Shown piece by piece: positions 48,501 to 59,095 of a stretch of DNA of 64,000 bases (positions are counted from its first letter, which is position 1; every line of letters begins with the position of its first letter). The stretch covers positions 496,001 through 560,000 of the forward strand of contig CAUWAG010000018.1 of assembly GCA_963556695.1 (NCBI GenBank), read 5' to 3'. The translations under genes and the position numbers were made by a program. Under the pieces are notes generated by a model. It searched no databases. It saw only the letters and a program-made list of their open reading frames with translations, and was not told the DNA's origin. Origin of the DNA: Anthostomella pinea (taxonomy: Eukaryota > Ascomycota > Sordariomycetes > Xylariales > Xylariaceae).

Positions 48501-51500
48501 TTTCTTTCCTGGTTTTGGGATCATCACCACCTCAGCTGCTTTGAATGATTTAGGGTGGTGTCCAATCTGTAGACAGGTCTGGAAAAGGGCTCTGATATGT
48601 TCACTAATGACTGGCCAGCAAGCTTTCAGAATCCGTACTGTGAGGGTGTCTATTCCCGGGGAGTTGCTCTTGGTTCCTAGAGTGCACCCTTCAGCCTCTT
48701 CCAGTCCGACATGGTATTCAAGGGGGATGTATGGCTTAGGTTGTATGATCTGCGCAGACCAGGGGTCGATGATATTGTTGTCTGAGGTACTTCGTTCAAG
48801 CGTGGCTGAGCGTAGTGCATTTGCCTTGCTCTCTTGTGATTCGAATATTTGGTCTCCTATGATGATTAGAGGGGAACGCAGTCCTGCTGATAACTTGTGC
48901 CAAGAGACGATTCTGTATAGGTCCTTTGGCTCAGTTGCTGAATTGATTAGAGTCTGCCAGTACTCTCTTTTAGCTTTGCGAACCACGCGACGAAATCCTT
49001 GTCGGGCTGAATTCCGCCCTTCTTGACTTGTAGTCTGTTTAGAAAGGACTCTGTATGTCTGAACAGCTGATTTGTAGTCATCATTCCACCAAGCAGTGGG
49101 CCTAGATTGTCGGGGCTTCTTGCCCACTGTCCTGATACAGCCTTGGATCATGTTGATCAAGCTCTGTGTAAATGCATCCACCTGGCCAGGGGATACACCC
49201 AGCCGGGGGAGTTCATGAATCCTGGTTTGGACATTATCTGCCAGCTCTTGTAGTTTGTCATCCGGTACTATCCAGTAATTGGCCTTAGAGACTCGGTCCA
49301 GATCTCCCTAAATTAGAATGACTATTCGTAATGTCTCATGATCTGAGGTGCACTGAAGTGCATCATTGACTGAGGCTTCAGCCATGGGGACATCTGAGAA
49401 CACCAGATCTAGTACATTTCTGTCATCATGTGTTGGAACATCTGGTTCAGAAATCAGATCCAGTCCATGATCTGCCATAGTCTGTGCAAATATGACACCA
49501 CATGATATCCTGGATTGCTTGAGTCTCAGGATATGTCGCCAGCATTGAAATCTCCAGCTATAACGCAGCCAAAAGGTGGAGTCCATACTTCCAGAATGTC
49601 ATCCACTTCTTGTGGGTTGTCACAAGGCCGGTAGACACTGGCAAATATAATGCCTTGTACCTTGACCCAGGTGATGTCTTGTGTAGCATAGGGCCGAAGT
49701 TGATCCGTTTGAAGGTGTTTTCTCACATAGATGAGAGATCTGGGCCGTGTACTGTCGCTGTCCCAGGAATCCATTGGGGAGTATATATTGTAATTGGGGT
49801 GTGTCTTTACTCCCATTCTTTTGCCTGGTGGAATGCCGACCCATGGCTCTTGCATCAGAATGATGTCTGCTTGTTCTCCTTTGTAGTCAGCCAGGTTGAT
49901 GGCTAACTCTGTAGGACCTGCACTCTTTTGTCCTTCTGCTGTGTTCACAGAATGGATAACTAGATGCCCGTGTCGATGTGTTTCGTTTGGTGTACCTAAT
50001 ATTGACTGACAACAATGGTATCGGCATCTCTGGGATGAGTTGTATCTGTTGTGTCGATTTGCATTGTGATGTCTTTGTTATTATTGCTGGGTGTTGGCCC
50101 AGCTTGGTTTCTGACTGCTTCATTGAGGGCCTTGGATCTGGCTCTTTCTCCGGCTAGCCTTATTTCTTGGATTTGCTCCCTTGTATGCTTATGGATGGTA
50201 CCTTTCATAACCTTGGGGCGAGCAGGGCATTTATTGAAGTCGGCAGCATGAGGTCCTTTGCAGTTGACACATTTTGGGATTGGTTTTTCGCACTCTCCCT
50301 GGTGTACTGTGTTGGCGCAGTGTGCACATACTTGCTTTTCGCATCGGTAATTTCTACCATGGTATCTGAAGCAGCTTGCACACTGATGAACCTTGGGGGT
50401 GTATTGAATATGCCTTGAGGTCATTGAGTGGGCAAAAAGCGTGAATGGTTTCTTTACTGCACTGGGCAGAGAGATTATCCACGTGGTTTCTGGATCAGAA
50501 TCAATCGTGTTCTTTGAGAGTATGCACCTCAAAGGTCTGTTGCCTGTTTGAGCTTTAACTTCATCAGTAACAGCAGTGTCGGTAATATCGATTGTGAACC
50601 CTTCTGCACTGATGACCTTTTTTGGGCATCTATCGACCTTGTAATGGTGCCAGACTGTGTGGGTCTCAATCTTTTATGCCTTGAGAATGTCGGCAATTTC
50701 TTCTTGGGAAGCCAGAAGCTTAGCCCGAGTTGGCTTGTCCCTTGGGTGTAAGGTAAAACCAGAAGGACAACGTGTCACTTCTCTAAGTTCCTGAGGGTGG
50801 AGCTTAAGTCTTCTGTTTAGTGTAGATTTGATTCCATAAGGCTCAAGGTGGCTATTATCCATGCGGACAAAGACCCGGAGATCATCCTGCTTCCTCTTCA
50901 ATTGGTTGACAGTGATGAGGGCACTAGGCTGTGTTTTCTTCATGGTAGTATTGACTGTCTATGGATGCTGTCGTTGGCCAGAGGAGACAGCTTGGGCGAA
51001 GGTCATGGTGGGCTTCCCTATTTCTATCCCCCAAGAAGTGGCCTTTCTTGTGGTCAGATCTCGGGTTTCCAGCCACTCATTCAGACATTTGGTGAAGAAA
51101 GCGCTGAACTCCTTGGCATGAGAGTATAATTCGGTTCCAGCTTTCTCAAGTGTCTTATCGACTGTTGCAACACACTCCTGAAACATTGTCATCCTGGCTT
51201 CATAGAGATGCTTGTCTTTAGCCAGTATTTTGGCAACTTGGTCCTGGCACTCTGAAGAGGAGATTTTGTTCCTTGTATCACCTCCAATGACTTGGTCTGT
51301 AAGGATTTCGCTTGACTGAGGTGATTCCATATCAATAGTACTGCTATTATTGATATTTCGGGATTTTCCTTTCAGAGGGGAAACAGTGGTGAAGTCAGCC
51401 TCAGAGACCTGTGACGGGCTGCTGTTGATGTCGTCAAGCAGTGCCTGGCGGAGCCTGCTTGGGGTTGCCGGGTCATGTGTTCTTTTAGGGACTGGGGATT

Positions 51501-51845
51501 TGAACACGCCGCCAATAGTCGTCTTTGGGACGGCCACTGGCGTGTTTGGGGGCCTGTCGTGGAAGGGTGCCATCCAGCTTGTGAGAAAAATTTTCTGTGC
51601 CTTGACAAGGATAGTCAGGTACTGAAACAAATGTCTGTTTTAGTGCAGATATAGAGGTTGCGCCCTAACAGCGGGGCGCCAAGAAAAATAGTTGTTTTTG
51701 GTAAGAGTGTGTGGAGAAAGCAAGTATATTTCCTTTCGCGCAAGACACGAGAACTGCCGGGTAGTTGAAGTCCCTATATTGCAAGGCAGGCTGTAGAAAA
51801 TCTCGTAAAGAACATACTGTGGACGGTGAAGTGTGTTCTGCACAT
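45544..51845 (-). CDS. Small Cys-rich protein gene split by a LINE in its first intron
   Basis: Three short exons on the minus strand, all in phase: 51845-51818 (MCRTHFTVH plus one base, donor GTATGT), 46026-45845, and 45717-45544, giving 127 aa. The second intron is 127 nt (GTACGT..TAG). The first intron is now 5791 nt because it contains the LINE at 46118-51713; removing the LINE and one target duplication leaves a 181-nt intron. A fungal branch-site match (ACTGAC) lies just upstream of the CACCCAG acceptor at 46027. The protein has Cys pairs (ICQTCGS, CLHC), single Cys residues at CDAGRM and RRCRWY, and a strongly acidic C-terminus (FFEDDDDDSEE). I recognise no family. The LINE is in the same orientation as the gene, so transcripts must read through it. 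The exon model is inferred. Confidence 0.7.
46104..46117. repeat. LINE target-site duplication, 3' side
   Basis: GAGAAAGCAAGTAT, identical to 51714-51727. It directly abuts the A-rich tail of the LINE. Confidence 0.92.
46311..49948 (-). pseudogene. LINE ORF2: endonuclease / reverse transcriptase / RNase H
   Basis: In order on the minus strand: an apurinic-type endonuclease (ADIILMQEPWVG, FASVYRPC, AGDFNAG, TSDHETL) at about 49948-49310; reverse transcriptase (YRPISLLSCLGKGLERLIAK, TSDVKGAFDAAL, LPQGSPASPILYMLY and catalytic FGYADDLAT) at about 49180-47920; RNase H (VIYSDGSQ, DAEVYGAL, CLDNTSVV, GNEAANILA) at 47168-46720; and a C-terminal HxDFxxYHxRFGH..CxCG zinc motif. Premature stops in one frame lie at 49308, 47913, 47499, 47178, 46716 and 46665. 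A TGA at 49526 in another frame and a nearby one-base shift break the endonuclease. The 5' limit is the first open codon of the endonuclease frame; the true start may lie slightly upstream. Not functional as it stands. Confidence 0.92.
49996..51573 (-). pseudogene. LINE ORF1: nucleic-acid-binding zinc-knuckle protein
   Basis: One minus-strand frame of 526 codons from the ATG at 51573 (MAPFHDRPPNTP), interrupted by a TAG at 50959 and a TAA at 50674. The C-terminal third has successive Cys/His zinc-knuckle motifs (CASCFRYHGRNYRC, CAHCANTVHQGEC, CVNCKGPHAADFNKC), as in ORF1 proteins of Tad-like LINEs, which coat the element RNA. ORF2 follows immediately downstream. Confidence 0.88.
51714..51727. 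repeat. LINE target-site duplication, 5' side
   Basis: GAGAAAGCAAGTAT, identical to 46104-46117; marks the 5' end of a full-length insertion. Confidence 0.92.
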
Positions 51846-53283
51846 TTTGTCAAGTTGTCTCGGTGTGTGGTAGGTTGAGTGGTTTGGTAAGGTGAGGATG
51901 AAATATAGATTATCGAAACTTCAAGCTGCATAGCACTCTGGCTCTTCAAAGATATATATAGGCGAGATTAGAGGTTTCTCCTTTAAGTTTGCGCTGCGCC
52001 ATTTGAGGCGCAAAGCCGTCCCGCTGGGGGATATAAAGTATATGATATAACCTCATGGCATACGGACTACCGTTCGGTCTGATCTGTCCTTCCGCCACGG
52101 CCGTCAGTGAGTCAGATCTTCACTGGAGACATATTAGCGTTGAGGTTGCGGGAGAAGACGAACAGAGTCCAGCCACGAGCCAGAAAGAAATAAAGACTGA
52201 AAAAGTTAATCTGCTCAAACTTACGGCAGAGCCTGGATTGATCCCACAGCATCGATACCATTTCTCAATCTGCTGAGTTGGGAACACGAAGTTTGAGGCG
52301 CAAAGACCGCAGTATTTCAAAGTTTCGATAAACTGCCAGTCTCAGTGGAAAGTGTCCCAAGCCATGTGCGTGGGTATTCGTGAGTTTCCCAGGCTCAGCA
52401 TATTCGGAATCCCCAAATACCCACGCACATGGCTTGGGAAACCTCGATTGGATGGCTTCGATCTGTAGGCTTGTCAGACGATGTAAACCTCTAAGGTTTC
52501 TGGGTGTTGCAGCTTATCAAACTCTCATACTTGAATGGATGAAAACTCAAAAACACCACAATTCAGCCTCATGTCTTCAGCTGCTTGGGTTGCCGGTCTT
52601 GGTTTGGGGTGGGAAAAGCATGCTTTGTTCCATGAACCAATAACCTTGTGTAGGACGACACAAAGAACTTGCACAGTTGCACAAGTCGCACACCTGGATC
52701 TGTCCATACTCACCTGCTCACCTGTGGTTTTCAGTCCCATCACCACATTCATGACCTATGACACAATCATTGTGGCCTCTGATCCAGGCGTGAATGAATT
52801 GTCCGGAAAGTCACATGGCGCCTTTGACCCCATCCTGCCTCTTCCATTCTTCCAATCTTTTATCCAAGCTCCCAGACCGTCCGACCATGGCGCAGCAGGT
52901 TCGCAGGTTCACGAATGGGTCATCGGTCTTCTAAGAGTATGTCTGACAAAATGCTGGTCAACTTGGGAAGCCTGTACCACACAGAGTCAATCTCAATTTA
53001 CCTTGACGGCCATCCATACTTCATTTCAGACTTCATAGTTCCTCTGCCGCTAAATACGAAGTCGCACTGGCTGTTGAGTTAGGCATCCATTTATTTATTT
53101 ATTCAACCTTGTTGATTGACCACACCACTCACTTTGCATCTCGCCGCCTTGACCAGCAAACACATTCGCTCGCCACCAACCAACCACCTCGTCGCAGAAC
53201 ACCCCAGATCTCAGGACGACACCGTACTGTACCACGTCGGCGATCTGTACAATTCCCGATCGGTCATACCCATCACCATCACC
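51846..53283. other. Divergent intergenic region between two small MC-initiated genes
   Basis: About 1.4 kb between the first exon of the LINE-split gene (minus) and the small gene at 53284 (plus). It contains a 24-bp perfect hairpin (52355-52439) and a 14-mer, TTTGAGGCGCAAAG, present in the same orientation at 52002 and 52292. A short minus-strand frame near 52320-52230 (KYCGLCASNFVFPTQ) could be an exon but lacks a clear start. The plus-strand frame at 52535-53038 has no recognisable features. Confidence 0.5.
52355..52439. repeat. 24-bp perfect inverted repeat (hairpin)
   Basis: CCCAAGCCATGTGCGTGGGT within arm 52355-52378 is mirrored exactly by arm 52416-52439, with a 37-nt loop. The arms are not part of any gene called here. 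Confidence 0.9.
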
Positions 53284-53634
53284 ATGTGCACCGAAGTTTG
53301 GACCCGCTTTCTCGACTCGGACTGCAACCACAGGCAGTACCAGAACACCTTTGCCTGCCACATCGTGCGGCGCTGCGGACCGAGCGACGACCAGCTGCTC
53401 ACAGAGCCTGTGTTCCTGCCCGCCAAACCGCCCAAGATCCCACCTGGCTTCCTGGGGTGCAAGTTGCGAGTCGCCACGAAGCCCGAGAAGGGAAAGTGCC
53501 GAGAATGCCTCAAGAATGAGCTGCGTGCGAAGCGAGGCATACCGGCCACCGAAGCGACACCTCCTTCGACCTCATCATCTTCGGATGTGTCGACGAGTAA
53601 GAGCGGCCAGGCCCTAGACACGATCGAGGAGTGA
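53284..53634 (+). CDS. Small Cys-containing protein, MC-initiated, unrecognised
   Basis: A single frame of 116 aa; the ATG at 53284 is preceded by CCATCACC, a reasonable fungal start context, and by CT-rich DNA. It begins MCTEVWTRFLDSDC and has Cys/His residues spaced as in short zinc-binding segments (NTFACHIVRRCGP, GFLGCKLRV, KGKCRECLKNE), then a Ser/Thr-rich tail ending in acidic residues. No signal peptide. I recognise no named family. An MC start, Cys pairs and an acidic end are also seen in the small gene on the opposite strand at 51845. The CDS stops cleanly at TGA; the true first exon could lie further upstream, since the frame is open back to about 53116. Confidence 0.7.
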   Translation: MCTEVWTRFLDSDCNHRQYQNTFACHIVRRCGPSDDQLLTEPVFLPAKPPKIPPGFLGCKLRVATKPEKGKCRECLKNELRAKRGIPATEATPPSTSSSSDVSTSKSGQALDTIEE

Positions 53635-54475
53635 GGTTAGCTAACATGCAAAAACAGCACAATATCTCGCCAGCCCGCCGTCACCGGATAGCAAGGCGCT
53701 TGAGCGTGTACGCAACTCGTTTATCAAGATATCGGAGCAGCAGCGTGGAACACCTCAGAGCACGATAAGAGACAGGCAAGCCAGTGGAGGATCGAAAGCG
53801 AGAGTCAGTCTAGAGAGCTAGTCGAATATGGGCAGCGAGGTTGGGATATGGTCCTCATATGGATAGACGAAGCTGTATTGGAGTGCGCAAGGCAGGTGAC
53901 GGCGCAGACTTGCAGAATACTACAGTCTTGAGCATGTGAAGCGCTTGCAGAAGAGGGTCATGCTCGTCGCCATGGATATAAGTCTCCCTCACACTTTCAC
54001 GGTACCTACTATGTAAATGATGGAAGTACCAAACATGTAAGGAGAGAGTTGAGAAGTTGGGCTTAGTTCAACTCAGGAGTCGTGATTGGTGAATCCCGCA
54101 GAAGGCAAGGCACCACCGTTTACACCTAGGCGGGGCAGGCGGGGAAGCTCAAGCTACGACTGCAGGGCAGTTGCAAGGGTAGATAGGGGGGAAAGGTATG
54201 ACGCTATTCCTGGCACCTGCTGTACTAGCTGGAGTAGCTGCACCAGTGCTAGCCTGTACCGATGACCAGGTCCGGCCCACACTCCGTAGGTAGGTACCTA
54301 GCGCCCATCTCCAACTTCCTCCGAGTCCTACCGTCGCATCTGCAGCTGACATCTATCTCACCGGCTCACCTGCCTTAGCTGGTCTCACATTATTTTACTA
54401 TATACATGTACTGTCATTGCTGTCGCACAAGTTGGTGATAATTCCCATGATCGTCTCGCTGTCAGTTTCTTCGCT
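53635..54475. other. Intergenic before the WDR48-like gene
   Basis: About 840 bp, containing GTAGGTAGGTACCTA at about 54287-54301. No coding signal; presumed promoter of the downstream gene. Confidence 0.5.
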
Positions 54476-57400
54476 ATGGCCAAGAAGGCGCGCCAGAGAA
54501 TAAGCTATGGTTCGTCCAATTCGTCTCGTCTCAGTGCACCAAGTGGTCCTATCCTGCTGATCCTCACCCACCCCGCATCCCACACACCACTCTCCCCTTT
54601 CTCTTGTTGCTGGCCATGACTACCCCATTTCTATGTACCCGAGATAGACACCGCAAGCTCCCAGTGGAATATTATCTCTAACATTGGCCTCTGCTGCAGT
54701 CCTTGAGCTTGATCACTCCTCGTCTGGCGGCCACCGGCTCGGTGTGAATGGTCTTGCCGTAGATCGCGATAACTCTATCCTGTAAGCTTGCTGACCACGG
54801 CTTTGCGCCCTCTACTTTCGACTGACGAACCGTCGCATAGCTACTCTGGAGGTAGAGATGGTGTCGTATGCGCCTGGGACCTTGACCTAGACCTTCAGGG
54901 CCATCGCAACGACTCCTCCAACCCTAGCTCGAAACCACCTAAGTCGACCACCAAGTTCCGCGCCTCGGCCCAAGCCCACACCCACTGGGTCAACGATATC
55001 GTCCTCGCCTCCAATAATTCCGCTCTCGTCTCCGCTTCCTCCGACTTGACTGTCAAAGTATGGCGACCGTCGCTGGGAGACACCGACGCTCACACCATCG
55101 GCCAGCATGCCGACTACGTCAAGTGTCTTGCCACTCCGACCGCTGGGGACTGGGTAGCGTCAGGCGGCCTGGACCGAAAGATATGCCTGTGGGATCTGAA
55201 CGGCGGAGGGAAGTCCTTGGAGATCGACGTGAGCGGCGAAGAGGTAAAGGAGAAGGGATCCGTATATGCTTTGAGTGCAGGCCGAAGCATCCTGGCGAGC
55301 GGTGGCCCAGAGTCGATAGTACGGCTGTGGGATCCCAAGTCGGGCAAGCGTATCACCAAGTTTGTGGGACATACCGACAACGTCCGTGCCATTCTCATGA
55401 ACGGAGCCGGCGACACCGTCATGACAGCCAGTTCAGACCAGACCGTCAAAGTGTGGAGCGTCACCGCCGGTAGGTGTATGTACACGCTCACCATGCACAA
55501 CGACAGCGTCTGGTCGCTGTCCTCCGCGGACCCGGACCTCTCAGTCTTCTACAGTAGCGACCGATCTGGTCTGATAGTCAAGACCGACACACGGGGAACC
55601 CTTGAGATGGACGAGGGCTTGTCTGTCGCTGTCGCGCAAGAACACGATGGCGTCAACAAGGTTGTTGCCTGCGGAGATTACATCTGGTCCGCAACCTCTA
55701 GTTCTTCAGTGAACAGATGGACAAACGTCGAGACTGGCCCAGACGCTCCGCTCCCGGAGGCGTTTAGACGCATGCGGAGCGGAAGCACAACCTCAAGATC
55801 CAGGCAGGCATCCGTAACATCCATCAATGGCTCCACCAAGAAGGAAATTCCCGCCAAATCTATTTTGAAGATGTCCAACACCGCATCATTTCCGCCCGAC
55901 CTTGGTCCGTATAGCCCTTCCGAGTCTAACCTGACCCCTGGCACCATGAGCAGGAAAAACTCGGATATCCTAGGCGACTCAATGATACCCGTAGTCGAGC
56001 CGATTCACCACCTCCCCGAGGAGACCATCGAAGGGCAGAATGGGCTGGTCAAACATAAACTCCTCAACGATCGCAGGAGGGTCTTGACCCTGGATACTGC
56101 TGGTGATGTTCTGCTGTGGGATCTTATAAGGGTGGGTGTCTTCGATCTCTTGATGCTGAAGATGAGAGGTGATTATGACTGACGACAAGCAGTGTGAAGT
56201 AATTCAAAGGTTCGGGAAGAAGCACCTCGAGGACGTTGAGCCCGAAGTCAACACCCTCGAAGCTGTCGCGCCCTGGTGCTCCATTGATACTAGCTCTGGA
56301 AACTTGACGGTGGTTTTGGAGCCTTTCAACTGTTTCGACGCCGAGATGTATGCCGACGAGCTGTCCTTAGACGAGCCAGTGGATTTTCGGGAAGACCAGA
56401 GAAGTAGGAATTGGAAAGCCTTTGCCCTCGCACTGCAACTGACAACAAGACAGTCAACCTCGGGAGATGGATACTTCGATATCTGTTTGCTAAGCTGATT
56501 GACGAGGAGATTAGACGAGACGAGGTGTACAGACAGAAGCTCAACGGAAGTGTAGAGCAACGGCAGGCCGCGACTCGTCTCAATCCACCAATGTCGATAA
56601 CGATACCCACCAGCAATAGCCATGCCTGGAACCAGAGCGACTCTCCTGTGGCGACGCCGAGGGCAAATGGAAGCAACTATCCGATGACGCCAACATTGGG
56701 GATAGGGTTTGCGACGCCAGGCGGCTATCTGCCAGGAGTGTCTGAGAAGGTGGCCACCCCCATTAGTCCGAACGGCAAGCGATTGTCGAATATGAGCCGG
56801 CCGTCTGGCGAGGACTATTTCTCCAGTGGCATCAGCTCAGCAGATGCACCATCTAAAATGGCGACGACTCCGGCAGCGACAGACCAACAAACTGCCAAGG
56901 ATGAGACCCCGAAGACTCCAGCAGATATGAAGGAGAAGGATAACTCGAAATCTCCAACCACGGCTTTCGGCAAGAAGTTCCGGATGGGCATGTCTTTTGG
57001 TAGTAAGAAGGTGAATAGATCAGCGTCGACCAATACCGAAAAGCCTACAGTGGTCGAGGAGAAGGCAGAAGAGACCAAGTCGGAGTCGTCTTCCAACCAT
57101 GAGAAGGAGGTGGATGACAACTTCCGCGGCGTCATTCAGAAGATACACCACGACTACGAAAGGCAACTGCTTGAGAACCCAGGGAAAATGGTCGAAACCA
57201 AGGTAACACCGGGTCTGCCTATCGACACGCCAGTACTAAAGCTCCCATCTGGCACACGAGTCATCATACAGGAAGAGACGTCTGGCGGCAGTGCCAATCT
57301 GTACCGTGGCACGGTACTGACTGTCGGCGTCGATGCCGACGTTATCGAAGAGAAAGCACCGATGTGGTTAGGTGAAGTTCTCTTGACCGTATGTGGTTTG

Positions 57401-57938
57401 CCCTGTTGAAAGAAACTCAAGGACGAGCCCGAATCTGACCAAAATGTTGTAGAATGCGATCCCACAGAAGGACCCGATCAAGGTCTCATTCGTATTGCAC
57501 CCATGGCAAGACTCGCTGCCTGGCATTGCATCAGCTGACGGCAACAATCGGCTCAACGCAAATAGAATGTTACGGGTGAAGAAGATCCTGGCCTATGTGG
57601 CCGAGAGGATCGACCCAGCTCCCGAGGAGCCGGAACCGGATGCGCTGAAGCCAGAGGAGTATTTGGAGCTATATTGCAATGACCAAGTATGGAATGATCT
57701 GAACTCGTGTATGTTGACGTGTTTGCTGATGCTTGAATAGTTACTGCCGAACACGATGAGTCTGGCAACACTACGTGCGCATATTTGGAAAGGCGGCAAT
57801 GATGTCGTCTTGTACTACAAGGCAAACGGTCGGAAGGAGATACCCAGAGAACCCCTAGAGCCCCAAGTGGAGGAGCCAGTGGCCACCGAGGTTGACACAG
57901 CACCTCTGTTGCCCGCCACAGCTACCGTCGCAGGCTGA
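54476..57938 (+). CDS. WDR48/Bun107-type WD40 protein, deubiquitinase activator
   Basis: Seven exons: 54476-54509, 54700-54781, 54841-56131, 56190-56403, 56454-57388, 57453-57686 and 57741-57938, giving 995 aa with all phases consistent. The first exon encodes [11 protein letters not shown], the conserved N-terminus of the family, and splices to [20 protein letters not shown] and then [17 protein letters not shown]40 blades follow ([64 protein letters not shown], and others). After a Ser-rich insert comes [20 protein letters not shown], a disordered region, and the C-terminal DUF3337 module ([49 protein letters not shown]). Human WDR48 and fission yeast Bun107 bind and activate USP1/USP12-type deubiquitinases, and that role is inferred here. 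The first donor is GTTCGT, slightly unusual. The exon 4 acceptor could be three bases later. Confidence 0.9.
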
Positions 57939-58177
57939 TATCGCGGTCGTGTTGAAGCGTCATGGAAGGGTATCATTTTGATCTATATCCGACGTATCTA
58001 AGGGAGTATTCTTCCCAGATGTTGTACATATGCCCGTCCCGTTCCGCGTTTCGGGCCATTTTAGTATGCAGGTGTGCGTATATCACACGCTGCTGATGTA
58101 CACCGAGGCAGCATCTCCTGCGTCGGATATTCCAGGTGTAGCGTTTCCAACTATGGTGACTGTAGAAACCGCCAGCG

Positions 58178-59095
58178 TCATGATAGATTCCCCTGTAGCG
58201 CATTGACTGCCCACTGATAGCTGCCGAGGAAGATGGCACCTCCGGCACTGATCCACATGATCCTGGGCCCTATACCGGCAAAGAATGGTCGTATGCCGTG
58301 GTTCTTCAATATGTCGCTCAGCACGGTAAACACCTTGGCCCTCTCCTTGGACAGCATGACGCGCGTCTTGAGCACATCCAACGGCGTCGTGATGCCGGCC
58401 GCCACAGCCCCGGACACGCTCCCGTACAAGGCGCTCTCGCCAGCACCAACCTCGACGCCAACACTGCCGCCTGCCGCCTTGCTCTTCTTCTCCCGCCCCC
58501 AGGCCTTCAGCGCCTCCCACAGCGGGAACTGGATGACGGTGAAGGGCACCTCGCGCATGACGGTGATGCCCCAGCCGCGGTACAGCTCGCGCCACACGCC
58601 CGGCAGCCCGACGCTCTTGTACCGACCGAGGATGGCGCCCAGGGCGGCGGCGCTCGACCCGCCGTGCAGGCCGGCCTGGGCGCGCTGCTTGACGACCTCG
58701 GTCGGCACGCGCACGGCGCACGCGGCTACCTCGCCCAGACTGGCTGCTAGCATGTGGTCGCCCGCGGCCGTCCACGCACTCGCACTCCCACCCGCACTTC
58801 CTACCCCCCTCTCGCCCAGTATGGAATGTTCCTGCTCGCGCCGCCGCCGCCATTGTACTAGTCTGTCCTTGACGCCCTCGTACGTGCAGAAGAAGAATGC
58901 GGCGCCGGGCGCGGACCCGACGACGGCGCTGCCGACGCCGCGGTAGATGCCGCGGAAGCCGCCCGAGGGGAAGAAGCCGGCGGAGGACTGCAGGCGCGTC
59001 TTGAGCGTGTCGAGCGGGAAGAGGGAGAGGTCTACTGTGGTGCCAGCTATGCCGCCCGCTAGGAGGGCCGTGGTGAAGGGGGGGTTTTGCGCCAT
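58178..59095 (-). CDS. pet8: Mitochondrial S-adenosylmethionine carrier
   Basis: A single-exon gene of 305 aa in the mitochondrial carrier family. Three repeats carry the signature PX[DE]XX[KR]X[KR]: FPLDTLKTRLQ (residues about 26-36), VPTEVVKQRAQ (middle) and TPLDVLKTRVM (last). The N-terminal LLAGGIAGTTVDLSLFPLDT and GIYRGVGSAVVGSAPGAAFFF match the PET8/SAMC subgroup, which exchanges cytosolic SAM for matrix S-adenosylhomocysteine across the inner membrane. SAM is needed in the matrix for rRNA and tRNA methylation, lipoate and biotin synthesis. The region between repeats one and two has a Gly/Ser/Arg-rich insert. It lies head to head with the TilS-like gene, 385 bp apart. Confidence 0.9.
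   Translation of the reverse strand: MAQNPPFTTALLAGGIAGTTVDLSLFPLDTLKTRLQSSAGFFPSGGFRGIYRGVGSAVVGSAPGAAFFFCTYEGVKDRLVQWRRRREQEHSILGERGVGSAGGSASAWTAAGDHMLAASLGEVAACAVRVPTEVVKQRAQAGLHGGSSAAALGAILGRYKSVGLPGVWRELYRGWGITVMREVPFTVIQFPLWEALKAWGREKKSKAAGGSVGVEVGAGESALYGSVSGAVAAGITTPLDVLKTRVMLSKERAKVFTVLSDILKNHGIRPFFAGIGPRIMWISAGGAIFLGSYQWAVNALQGNLS

Larger units (their letters stand above)
46118..51713 (-). mobile_element. Tad-type LINE retrotransposon, full length, inactivated
   Basis: A 5596-bp non-LTR retrotransposon on the minus strand, flanked by a perfect 14-bp target duplication and ending in a simple A-rich tail (46118-46139, AAACAAAC type on its own strand). It has a 5' UTR of about 140 nt, ORF1 (zinc-knuckle protein), ORF2 (endonuclease, reverse transcriptase, RNase H and a C-terminal zinc motif) and a 3' UTR of about 170 nt. 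That order, with RNase H after the RT and a HGDFASYHERFGH..CNCG terminal motif, is typical of the Tad1 clade of fungal LINEs. Nine premature stops and one frameshift interrupt the ORFs, but no large deletion is seen. It sits in the first intron of a small Cys-rich gene, in the same orientation. Confidence 0.93.

Noticed and set aside
51640..51949. 94-codon minus-strand frame spanning the LINE 5' end
   Set aside because: It crosses the LINE 5' junction and target duplication, so it cannot be an ancestral coding unit.
52535..53038. 167-codon plus-strand frame upstream of the small gene at 53284
   Set aside because: No motif or composition support; probably promoter DNA of the divergent pair.
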